DNA from: Flectonema sp. DT1601
Taxonomy: Eukaryota; Euglenozoa; Diplonemea; Diplonemida; Diplonemidae
DNA: 64,000 nucleotides
Assembly (NCBI GenBank): GCA_964019425.1
Contig: OZ025813.1
Location: 930,001 to 994,000, forward strand
Direction: 5' to 3'
The notes under the pieces were generated by a model. It ran no database searches. It saw only the letters and a program-made list of their open reading frames with translations, and was not told the DNA's origin. Positions 45,301 through 54,098 of this stretch are shown piece after piece. Position 1 is the first letter of the stretch; the number at the start of each line of letters is the position of its first letter. Both the position numbers and the translations under genes were made by a program.

Positions 45301-46823
45301 CTCAAGGTGTATCAGTCTGCTTAGATAAGTTCAGAGGTAAGGACACCGTCACATGGTTAAAGAAGAACACTGATCGTGCTTGTTCAGTCTGCTCTAAATC
45401 TGAGGGACGCGCTGCATTGTACTCGTGTGAGGAATGTGATTCACGTCATCCGGAAAAGCTTTGCGAAGACTGTTGGTTTGGAGAACACAAGAACAAAAAG
45501 AGAAGAGAGCACAAGAAGAAGCTTCTTCTCTACATGTGTGACGTCTGCCACGACATCGAAGGCAGACCAGCGTTCCACCTGTGCGCTGAATGCAAACTGA
45601 AGCTCTGCGACGCCTGTTGGAAACTAGAACACAAGAACCCCTCCCGTAAGAGGCATCACAAGGGTGAACTGTACCCTGCACTTGCGAAGGGTCCATCAAA
45701 GGGAAAGTCGAAGGGTCTGTTGGATCAAATTCACAGATTCTTAAACAAGATGAAAGTAAAGAAGAGAATTGATCAACCAGTTTACCCACATATTGAAGGA
45801 CAAGAAGGATTATTCCCTGGAGAATACGAACACAGCATGCCAGCACCAGCACAGGCAGAACTGTTAGATGTTTACGCACTTCCTGGACCACCAAGTCAAC
45901 ACCAGACTGCTGATCATCACTTGCAGCTACCTTCAGAAACTGAGATGTTGTCGGCTGAGGCATTTGCACCTGTCGCGCCAATCAGTGACGCTGGTAGAAG
46001 AGGAACTATTGGAGGAGGATCAATAATGCCGGCTGGCTCTCGTGTTTCTATGATGGATCCACAAACATACCACATGGCTGGTCCAGAAGTTGATTCCGTT
46101 TCTGGTGAATCTGGTGCTCAGGGTGCTCACACAGGTGTTCCTTCTCGTATGTCGATGTCTCACCTTCCAGTTGCTGAAGAACACGGAGGCTCACCTGGTC
46201 GCTCATCGATGGTTCCTTCACCAAAGCAGCCAGACTCTGTTGTTGGTATTCAACACTACTCCAGTCAGCACAGAATGGCTCAACATTCTTCAATTTATGG
46301 AGGGCAACCTGGTGCTCAGGTTCCTGACAGAGTTTCTACATCAACGAATGGTATCGCAGCGATGCATGGTCACTCAGCTGATGATACGGAGTTTGACCCA
46401 ACAAATGTATCTCATCAACTGGCTGCAATGATGTCAAAGGTAGTCCAGCAACAGTCAAGTGCAACAGGAGCTCAGTCTCCATGGAGAGGAGCATCACCAT
46501 CGATGATTCAAGGATCTCCTGGTAGGAGCTCATTAGGTTCTCCGATGAGGGCCCGAGGAAATGTGGATCCAGTGTACCGTCAGCGTCTCTTAAACTTCTA
46601 TCAGCGTTACAACCCTGAGAAGCTTCCATCAGTAGTGAGTACTCTAATTCAATATAAAGGACATGAGGAAGCTCTCTTTGATGCTCTTCAAAAGAAGTAC
46701 GGAACAGAACCTCCGATGAAGGATGACCCAATTCCAGCTGGATGGAGAGTAGTAGAAAGCTCAAGAGGTGATATCTTTTACAAACACGTTGATGGACGCA
46801 AACAGTGGGAACGCCCACAGTAA
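42333..46823 (+). CDS. Myosin heavy chain with B-box-like fingers, helical KYG motif and WW tail
   Basis: A single-exon gene of 1496 residues. An SH3-like N-terminal segment spans about 18-60. The motor spans about 75-735, with P-loop GESGAGKT at 175-182, switch I NDNSSRFGKF near 233-243, switch II DIFGFEDFE near 452 and the SH1 region VLGTVKIRKAGF. The neck has only one degenerate IQ-like motif (IQKVWKEEMNGLRKR). A Glu-Pro repeat follows, then four Cys/His B-box-like zinc modules: a pair at about 873-975 and a second pair at about 1017-1115 that is a clear duplicate of the first. A low-complexity region leads to a helical motif, FYQRYNPEKLPSVVSTLIQY and KYGTEP (about 1417-1460), of a type I recall as frequent in kinetoplastid and alveolate proteins. 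A WW domain ends the protein (about 1466-1495). Actin-based cargo transport is expected; class is unassigned. Confidence 0.9.
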   Translation: MGGIMKDEEKLNRDLCKPGAKVFYWEPGHAWALGIVESDDGKYFQIKGCDYCATKIDALTPQKLPEDKIWPVREDVLDEDVDDLLTLTVLHDSTIQRTLFIRYMKDTCYTNIGAIVVALNPWNFKIKKYMDDQMPNYLAEGEIIRHNVPHSWAQAHNTYNELGRDAADQCILISGESGAGKTEAAKIVMKYLGAISCRQGSEDQKAAARKVAFNINQASPILEGFGNAKTVRNDNSSRFGKFMKVQFDTTGFLVGAFTTKYLLEKSRIITASGSERVYHAFYLITKGKDASKYGLSAASSYKSCNAGKCIDIPGVNDGEDYDICLTAMHDCGFSDDDVDGVWRMVAGCLHLINLDFKEIDKDSCSIDDGGGVIAKCCDQWMIDKASMDKELITTTMQTRDGPVTKILNKTKSTDTRDSLIKACYDALFSWQVLAINNTTDSGTGQNFIGLLDIFGFEDFEYNSFEQICINLANETLQNHYNNYIFQKDMDECRAEGVDVTEVVCPDNSPCLKMLTDKTGIFGMLDDECSMGAGTNEGFLDKVMDKFKGKHPFFDVKKLAKNSFLVLHYAATVNYTVEGWLDKNRDTLKPAMKLLMRASGNPLIASLLPEPVEGGRPITVGGFFKQQLVDMMDLINSTNPHWIRCVKPHPAKKPLMVHGITMMTQLESSGVLGTVKIRKAGFPVRPTFKNFVQRFKIILGAGPNLDDLQDMKDWSRKVCDKCGIDPKKAQVGTTKMFLKTEANQTLEAARDEAQKVHRINAQNAGRKKLKDLASRHKARMDKLKQIQKVWKEEMNGLRKRRQDAQNTYNSSGKLPPMPKAAPGMKQAAEPEPEPEPEPEPEPEPEPEPEPEPSPEEEIPEINPLEGQFSSDRACTVCDTTYTGDEAKMAIYICTDCDEKLCETCWNVEHKNKKRQHHCKLLLYFECDLCTRGHDKKPKALPALWFCTPCKMMLCKQCWHDEHKNPKRRRHKQQFLYPDGEEGCWSDVTVNAQGVSVCLDKFRGKDTVTWLKKNTDRACSVCSKSEGRAALYSCEECDSRHPEKLCEDCWFGEHKNKKRREHKKKLLLYMCDVCHDIEGRPAFHLCAECKLKLCDACWKLEHKNPSRKRHHKGELYPALAKGPSKGKSKGLLDQIHRFLNKMKVKKRIDQPVYPHIEGQEGLFPGEYEHSMPAPAQAELLDVYALPGPPSQHQTADHHLQLPSETEMLSAEAFAPVAPISDAGRRGTIGGGSIMPAGSRVSMMDPQTYHMAGPEVDSVSGESGAQGAHTGVPSRMSMSHLPVAEEHGGSPGRSSMVPSPKQPDSVVGIQHYSSQHRMAQHSSIYGGQPGAQVPDRVSTSTNGIAAMHGHSADDTEFDPTNVSHQLAAMMSKVVQQQSSATGAQSPWRGASPSMIQGSPGRSSLGSPMRARGNVDPVYRQRLLNFYQRYNPEKLPSVVSTLIQYKGHEEALFDALQKKYGTEPPMKDDPIPAGWRVVESSRGDIFYKHVDGRKQWERPQ

Positions 46824-48779
46824 TATCTTCTGTTTACTCACTTCAGTTATTTCTTCTCATTAAAACATTTCTCACGTAAAAAAAGCCTCCCTTCTTTTGC
46901 ACAGCTATTTGAGTACTCTTTTTTTGTATGAATGCCCCCTTTTTTTTTTCAAATTTATTTAGTACACGGGGGGTGAACAAACTTACTGTATGTTTAGCGT
47001 CGCTTTAGTTTTTTTCCCTTTATATATATTTCTTTTCTCTCCATCTCTCTCTCTGCCTCTCTCTTTCATGCATTTTTTGTTCTCTTTTTCTCCATCGTTG
47101 TTCAGCTCTGTTTCTTCAGAAGGACTGTAAGATTATTTCATTTGAATTTTACATCGTCTTAAATGTGAACAGAAAAAAAAAAAAAAAAAAGAAAAAAAAA
47201 GGGAAAATATTACTTCCATTGTTCTGTTCTCGTTATGAAATTGGGTAGCAATAAGAAATGTACCCAAAAAAAAAAACAAGCCTCTTGTGGCTAGTTATTG
47301 TTATTAGTTATTTTTCCCTTGACGTAATAATACCAAAAAAAAAAAAAAAAAAAAAAAAAATGGAAAAGAGAAAAGAGAAAAGAAAAAGAAAATTGAGACC
47401 TGTTAGACATCCTTTGTTTATAAAAAGGTTTCTAATTTGGGTAGCCACACGACGGGTTTCAGGCTATTGGCTGAAGTACCGCTCACACAAGCCTCACGCG
47501 TATAAAATACAACACTAAAAAATGTGAAAGCGAAAAAAAAAAAGGAAGAAAAAAAAAAAAAAACTTTTTGTTTAGATAATTGTGCCCCAAAATTCTTCCC
47601 CTTCAGTCTTTTTTCCCCTTGATTTGTGTTGTAAAAAAAATCTCAAGCGAAATTTTTAAAAAAAAAAAAAAAAAAAAAAAAAGAGAGAAAAAAACTTCTT
47701 CTTCGAGTATACAAAATTGTGGTTACCACAAAAAGAAAAATATATCGCACGCCAATAGGCATTAAAGGACAATATTCGAGGGTTTTCTTTTCTTTTTTTT
47801 TTTTCTCCCTCCCCTTGTTCAAGCGTGTTTTGTGTTTTGTGTTTGTGTGTTTTTTTTTTTTTTTTTTTTTTTTTTTGTGTTCTTTTTTTTCTTCCATCCA
47901 TTCCAAAAAAAAACTTAGATATTTCCCCGTTTTTCTTTGTTGTTCCTTTCCTTCCCCATAGAAAACAAAAATAGAACGAACTTCTCCCTGGTATACGTAA
48001 TGCGCAAAGACTGCGGGTTTTATGTAAAAAAAAGTGAGCCGAGTGCGAAAGAAATAAAATACACTTTTTTTGTGTTCCCTTTCTTTTCCTGTTTAGTTTT
48101 TTTCTCTCATTGTTTGGAAAAAGTCTATAAAGAAAGGGGGGGGGAAAAAAGAAAAAAATATGCAAGGGGTATAAAACAGTTCAGCAAAATCACCCCTAGC
48201 AACAGTGCGCTCCACAGAGAAGTTTCTCTTCTAGTTCTTTTTTTTTTTTTTTTTTTCTCTTGTTTCCTTTTTTTTGGAATATTCGTGCACCTCGATTAGT
48301 GCTTTTTTTTTCTTTTTCTTTTTCCTTCTTTTTTTTTTTTTTTTCTTCAAAAGAAAAAATACGAAAAAAAAAGAGCAAAGAAAACAACTGGTCATGACTA
48401 CCACGCTAACAACGAAAAACAAACAAAATATATAATGCGTGCCAAGCAGCGCCTCACAATAGTGGTCACCTTGTTTGTTTTTTTTTTGATAATGCTGCTT
48501 GAGGTGTAATTCTTGTTCTTTTTCTCGTACTTCCTCCGTAGTTCACACCCTGTTTGTTTCCCGGTACCCCTCCTTCGCGATGTAACATTTTTCTCTTCTT
48601 CTTTGAGTGAAAACCTTGTTGATAATTATTATCACGAATTTAATAATTAATTTCTACCTATTTATCCAGTGAGCTGACTAAGTGAATATTGAAGTAGCCG
48701 AGTGACACGGAGAAGAAAAAACATATTTTCACCAAATTCTTTTTTAATTCTATTTAACAAACAGGTTCGGAGGGTAACA
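46824..48779. other. Intergenic spacer, very rich in homopolymers
   Basis: Nearly 2 kb of A and T runs (near 47173-47190, 47335-47360, 47657-47682, 47850-47876, 48238-48257) and a G-run near 48137. Apparent ORFs are poly-Lys or poly-Phe readings. The acceptor AACAAACAG ends at 48764. I see no gene. Confidence 0.6.
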
Positions 48780-49567
48780 ATGTCTGTACCAGTGTCAACA
48801 CTGGTTCGATATGCAAACCCGATTACTGCAGAAGAGCATGCTGCTAAACCCTCGAAGAGAGGGTACAATGGAGGAGTTACTGGAACAAAGAAAAGAACTA
48901 CAATCCCAACCGCTGATATCTTACAGTCAGTAATACCCGCTCGGGAATGGGAAGAGAATGGTCAGAAATGGGTTCAACTACCGTCATCATCACCAGCTAC
49001 TAGGCTTGATGCTATTAATTTACAAGAACAACTTGATTCCCAACTTAAAGGAAGAAGAGCAAGAGACTCTGGTGTCTGTCCAGTTAGACAAGAATTATAC
49101 GCACAAGGATTTGATGAATTAATACGAGAAGTCACAGTAGAGAGTCCTGAACGAGGAGTTCTTATGCTACGAGTACGAGATGACTTAAAACAAACAATTG
49201 ACGCTTATCGTACAATGTTTGAAAGTAGTATTTCATTCGGAACCAGAAAATCTCTTCAAGCGGATCAGGGAAAAGCAGAACTGGTTGATCGAATCTCAGA
49301 ACTAAACTCTCGAGTTGAAGCCCTCGAACAAGAAAATCAAGAACTGCAATCTCATTGTGAAGAAGTCGCTAAGTTTGAGAAAGAGAAAGGAAAAGAAGAG
49401 AAAATGAAATTTGACGAAGAAATGAAATATTTAAAAAACTCCAACAACCAGGTATGCTCCTTAAACCTCTTAACCTTCGTTTACCCCTTTTTTTGAATTA
49501 CTTTCCCCCATTAGTAATAAAACAGCTTGCTAGTCTCTTAAATACGATGCTACACGGGAAGAAGTAA
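48780..49567 (+). CDS. DNALI1: Axonemal inner-arm dynein light chain, p28/DNALI1 family
   Basis: Two exons (48780-49451 and 49526-49567) encode about 237 residues, close to the family length of around 250. Family hallmarks are SVIPAREWEENGQKWVQLPS, SPATRLDAINLQEQLDSQL, DSGVCPVRQELYAQGFDELI, RGVLMLRVRDDLKQTIDAYR, and ESSISFGTRKSLQADQGKAE, followed by a coiled coil. I chose the 74-base intron 49452-49525 (GTATGC to AACAG) because it joins YLKNSNNQ to LASLLNTMLHGKK, matching the usual C-terminus; the earlier AG at 49514 would give an immediate stop. The protein docks single-headed inner-arm dyneins in motile flagella, so the organism should build a motile flagellum. The start is ATG 48780; the upstream GTG frame is UTR. 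Confidence 0.92.
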
Positions 49568-49795
49568 TATCTTCGCTTCAGACGATGTCTAAAATTGTAT
49601 GATAATTTGTTCAGAAAAAAATATAATACGGAATTTTTGTCAATTTTATTTTTTTTTCATTACCTCACACCAGCTCATATGTGATGTTAATCATTCTCAT
49701 TCTGTTAAGTGTTTTTTTTGAAGAAAACTTTTTTAAGAAAAAAAAAAAAAGTTTGATGTATTTTTTTCTTTTTTTCTAAAGAAACCCCCAAAAAC

Positions 49796-52177
49796 ATGAT
49801 ATCACGTGTATTGCTACTACTGCAATGCGCTTTAATTGCCAGCGGGAGATCAGTTGTTTGGAGTGCTGATGCCGAAGGAGGTAAACTAACAATTTATTCA
49901 GACGATGGATACGACGTGATGATTAATGGAGAAGTTGTAATGACCTCTGAAATGACGAGACTACACTCATATGGAAACTGGTTAACACCACAAAACGGAC
50001 TTAACAAAACATCTGAAGGAACAACAAACGGTACTAAAGAACATCTCGGTGACTGGAATGGTTATTATTTTACTTATCAATTTAACACTCCTGACGGAAT
50101 TAAACATTTTACGACTACAATTCAAGTTGTAAAAGGAACTGGATTGATGTTATTTGAACAGTTTTTTCCCGAAGGTGCATCTCACGTAAACGTCACAGAC
50201 ATTCCTCCAAACTCGTCAACCGATGATGAAAAGTTAGATAGAAGAGAGTTTAGTAGCAGTTTATCTCCGTTGGCGTATTTTCCGTCATTCACCGTACCAG
50301 AAAGTTACCCATTGGGGACTGTAACATGGTCTGGTAGGTTTAGCATTTACAGTCAAGAAACAACTCTTCGTCCTGTTGGTAGTGAAGGAGGACCTTATAT
50401 TCTTTATAATAAAAGTTCAACGGACACTACTAAGACGACTGTAACGTGGGGACCTTTTGATAATTTAAAATCAAACATTCTCGGAATGTACGAATCAACA
50501 ACAATAAGTGGAGCAGGTCTTCAAGGAATGATAACATCCATCCCAATTGGCACTAGAGTTACAAGTTGTTTAGTTTTCGCATCTGGTATATCGAACTCTA
50601 TTCATAAGTATGGTTCATTTATTCGTAAGAGTCTAGGCAAGACTGACTACGACGTTACCAAATCCCGCTTGGGACTCACGTCTTCAGCCCTTTCATACTG
50701 GACAGATAACGGTGCATTTTACGACTGGTACAGATGGCCAAACATCACAGCAGCTGGTACCCCACAAGATGTTCTCATCCACCTCTTTGAGACTTTTAGG
50801 AATAACAGTTTACCTGTTAAGTACACACAGTTGGATGCTTATTGGTATCCTTTTATTCAGAAAAATGGAAACTGTAAATTGAATGACAGCGTAAAAGAGA
50901 ATGTGTTTCCAAAGGGACTGAAATACTTAGAGGAACAGATTGGACCGCTTCTACTCTATTCTGGGCCAACATGTGAGTCTTCAAATTATTGGAAAGAGAA
51001 TGGAGGAGATTGGGATGCTACATACAGTATTCATTATAATGCTGGTTTTGCAAGAGGTCAGTTCGGAAATGTTCAACCAGACTCCTCATATGACTTCTAT
51101 AACACCATCTTCAGACAAGGTCGTGAGGAACGAGGAATGGCTGAATTCGAAATAGATTTCTTGGACTTCAATTATTTAATATTTCCTTTATTTCTTCGTA
51201 ACCTCACTGCTAGTGAAATCTGGCTTGGAGGAATGGCCAACGCAGCCGGCAACAACAACATGACAGTTCAATACTGTATGACTCTTCCATCTGATTTACT
51301 TGTATCAGCGCACTTCGATAGCGTCACTAATGCTAGAGCTAGTCAAGACTACACACCAGGATATTGGAATAGTTATCACATTGGTGGATCTGCTCTTCTA
51401 ATTAGTGCCATGGGATTGGGAGCCTCAAAAGATAACTTCTGGACAATGGTTAATGAGCATGACATCTCTGGTCACAAGGGAAGTGAACCAAACGGTGAGC
51501 TCAACGCGATGGTCTGTGCTCTTACTTCAGGTCCAGTCGGATTCTCTGATGCAATCGGGTTTACGGATTATTCTGTTTTGTGGCCCACAACTACAAAAAG
51601 TGGACAGCTACTTCACGGAGCACGTCCACTAACACCACTCGAAAGAACTTTTTACACTGGAACAGGAATGGATGCTGGTGCCTGGCACACTCACAGTCAA
51701 GTATCAGATCCAGTCAGTAATACTGGGTCATACTGGTACACCGTGTTGTTAGCTGGTGTTAAATCTGAATATTATTTATCAAATGAAGACTTCTATCCGA
51801 GTCCTAACGAAGCGGTTCTATTAGCCAGTCCGTGGGCATCTAAATGTCGGGAAGACAGCAAGTTGGGTGATTGTATTGTCCCTTTGAACTCAACGTTTAG
51901 TGTCACTCGTCATTACACTTCAAACAATAATTATGCTCTTATTAATGTTGCGGAATATCGTGATGGGCTCGCCTTCTTTGGAGAAGTTGATAAATACGTA
52001 CAGGTCAGCCCTGATAGATTCACATCGTTCACCAGGTCTTCGACAGCTGTTTCAGCCACCGCTGTTGGAACCCCTGGTGAAACTATTAACTGGGCATGTG
52101 TCATCAGTGGGGAATATAAGGTTTTTAAATCACAATTTAGTGCCACGACCATCAAATTGACTTGTTCGTCACAATGA
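49796..52177 (+). CDS. Secreted glycosidase-like (GH36/GH31-like) enzyme
   Basis: A single-exon protein of 793 residues with signal peptide at 1-17 (MISRVLLLLQCALIASG) and many N-glycosylation sequons. Residues about 20-290 are beta-rich. A hydrolase-type barrel follows with SALSYWTDNGAFYDWYRW (about 298-315), VKYTQLDAYWYPF (about 342-354), EFEIDFLDFNYL and VNEHDISGHKGSEPNGELNA, motifs that recall alpha-galactosidase-like clan D barrels. The acid residues in QLDAYW and EIDFLD are candidate catalytic groups, unproven. It is not a recent duplicate of the six-gene array, as I see no shared stretches. The acceptor is a T-rich run ending CTAAAG at 49781, 14 bases before the ATG. Confidence 0.75.
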   Translation: MISRVLLLLQCALIASGRSVVWSADAEGGKLTIYSDDGYDVMINGEVVMTSEMTRLHSYGNWLTPQNGLNKTSEGTTNGTKEHLGDWNGYYFTYQFNTPDGIKHFTTTIQVVKGTGLMLFEQFFPEGASHVNVTDIPPNSSTDDEKLDRREFSSSLSPLAYFPSFTVPESYPLGTVTWSGRFSIYSQETTLRPVGSEGGPYILYNKSSTDTTKTTVTWGPFDNLKSNILGMYESTTISGAGLQGMITSIPIGTRVTSCLVFASGISNSIHKYGSFIRKSLGKTDYDVTKSRLGLTSSALSYWTDNGAFYDWYRWPNITAAGTPQDVLIHLFETFRNNSLPVKYTQLDAYWYPFIQKNGNCKLNDSVKENVFPKGLKYLEEQIGPLLLYSGPTCESSNYWKENGGDWDATYSIHYNAGFARGQFGNVQPDSSYDFYNTIFRQGREERGMAEFEIDFLDFNYLIFPLFLRNLTASEIWLGGMANAAGNNNMTVQYCMTLPSDLLVSAHFDSVTNARASQDYTPGYWNSYHIGGSALLISAMGLGASKDNFWTMVNEHDISGHKGSEPNGELNAMVCALTSGPVGFSDAIGFTDYSVLWPTTTKSGQLLHGARPLTPLERTFYTGTGMDAGAWHTHSQVSDPVSNTGSYWYTVLLAGVKSEYYLSNEDFYPSPNEAVLLASPWASKCREDSKLGDCIVPLNSTFSVTRHYTSNNNYALINVAEYRDGLAFFGEVDKYVQVSPDRFTSFTRSSTAVSATAVGTPGETINWACVISGEYKVFKSQFSATTIKLTCSSQ

Positions 52178-52438
52178 TCAAAATAAAAAAAAACAAAAAT
52201 TACTGCGACCTCTCGTAATCAGTTTTCACTTGGTGTGTGCTCCTTGTTATGCCTGAGTGAGAATTGATATATCCTTACTATAGTTTGACTGGCATGTTAT
52301 GCAGATTTAGGGTCCAGTCTCATCAGGCTTTCTTATTTCTGAGTCTCCGCCAAGCCCTCATAATTTTATTTTATTTTTTCCTACCTCCTCCATATTCTAA
52401 CGTGTTTTGCAAAAAAAGAAAAAAAAAAAACAATAAAA

Positions 52439-52472
<34 letters not shown>

Positions 52473-53048
52473 CCCCCCCTCCCTTTTTTGTTTTCTCATA
52501 GTCGCGTAAATTACAGCCGATGTTACAGTAACTTCGGTGGTCGACCGTATGCTGTGATTATTGAGAGAATGAAAAAAAAAAAAACATAAAAAAACCCAAC
52601 CCCGCCAACGTTTTCTTCTCCAAAAAAATCTCTCAAAAAAATCAACTTATTTACCACATACAAAAAAAAAAAAAAAACAAATAAGTACTTTTTTTTTTGA
52701 TAAAAAACTCACATCTGATAACTGTGAAATCCCTTTTTATTATTATTATATTTTTTATTTTTTTTAAATTTCTTTTGTTTCTCGTAAAGTGTTATGCTAC
52801 AGGTACATCTTGCGCGGTGTGATCGCACTTGCGATTATCTGCAGTAGGTATCGGTATCTCCTGTGCAGGTGTGTGGTTTTGATTTGCTTGTTTTTTTTTA
52901 AGGCAGTTTAACGTTTAAATCATTCGAACTATATCTAATTTGTGGAAGTAAGGGAAGTTTTTTTTTTTTTTTTTTCTTAATTTTTTTTCTTTTAAAATAT
53001 CCTTCAAATAATCAGACTTAATATCACAAAAAAAAAAAAAAAAAAAAA
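52178..53048. other. Intergenic spacer
   Basis: AT-rich with T-run near 52441-52472 and A runs up to the ankyrin ATG. Pyrimidine-rich tracts near 52957-53000 lead to ATCAG at 53015. No gene seen. Confidence 0.6.
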
Positions 53049-53751
53049 ATGGTAAACTACTCAAAATGGGACGGCATTGGTGATTCTGAGGACGAGGCTG
53101 ATAAAGAACTGTCAGAGCACAAGTTAAACATATACCGTTCCCTTCACAAACCCAGTCAAGAGCTATTCGACTACGCAAGTGCCGGAGCTTTGGATTTAGT
53201 GAAAGAAGTACTTTCGAAGGGAGCTTTTATAAACAGTAAATTACCTCAGAATGGTAGCACAGCTCTTCACATGGCTATTTGGTTGCAACACCAAAATGTT
53301 GCAGAGCATTTGATTACTGCTGGTGCGGACTGCGAAGTTAAAGACAACGATGGCTGCAGACCTATTCACACAGCTGCGTGGGCTGCCTTTGAAGGAGATC
53401 CAAAAACCTTAACTCTCCTCCTTGAAAAACAAGTTGAACTTGAACCAGTTTCTAATACAGGAAATACTCCTCTTCACTTTGCGGCATCCTCATCCGATAC
53501 TTGTGTTCGTCTTTTACTTGAGGCAGGTGCCAACCCACTCATCAAAAACAACGACGGACTAACTGCTCGTCAGTACGGTGAAAAGAAGGGTTTTGGAGGG
53601 ACAATGAAGCGCAAACAGGTATTTTATTTTTACACTACTTCGATCTTTAATACAGTACGACAATCAAATCACATTAACAAAACAGGCGCAAGACATGTGG
53701 GCACACATGGAAGCAGCTGAGAAGAAGTATTTGGAGAGTATCTCAAAATAG
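53049..53751 (+). CDS. Ankyrin-repeat protein
   Basis: Two exons (53049-53618 and 53686-53751) give 211 residues; the 67-base intron starts GTATTT and ends ACAAAACAG. The N-terminus, NYSKWDGIGDSEDEADKELS, resembles short KWD-x-DSDDE motifs seen in some chaperone-associated proteins. Three to four ankyrin repeats occupy about 35-180, with NGSTALHMAIWLQHQNVAEH, DGCRPIHTAAWAAFEGD, and GNTPLHFAASSSDTCVRLLL as the clear units. A basic and then helical tail ends in EKKYLESISK. This is a protein-protein interaction module with no partner implied. An A-run abuts the start codon. Confidence 0.85.
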
Positions 53752-54098
53752 AAAAAAACTACTTTGATATTAATCCACTAATTGGTTTTATTATTTAGAT
53801 GACTTGAATGTCTTCCTTTTGATTAATACACTCGACAGTTGGTTGAAGATGTATAGGCACGTAGACTCTGTGAGTGTCTTTATTATTAGTTATATTATTA
53901 TTATTATTATTTTCACTTGTTTTTTTTTTTGAATACCCGTAGATTGGGAAACTTTTCCTTATTGTCACTGGACTTTCTGCTGAGAAACCTCTTCCACTTT
54001 CACAGGTGAGATATGAATAATAAGGTGAGTGAGTTAGTACCCTTTTGTGTAGTAATATATTATTGTTGTATCCATCCATTGTCAGGTATACTTATAAA
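53752..54098. other. Intergenic spacer
   Basis: No gene seen. CACAG near 54005 and GTCAG at 54081-54085 are acceptor candidates for UGGT, the latter 13 bases from its ATG. Confidence 0.55.

Noticed and set aside
46824-48420. Poly-Lys and poly-Phe ORFs on both strands in homopolymer-rich spacers
   Set aside because: They are direct translations of A or T runs with no other content.
49452-49514. DNALI1 intron ending at the first AG (49514)
   Set aside because: It would give an immediate TAA; the next AG at 49525 restores the family-typical C-terminus.
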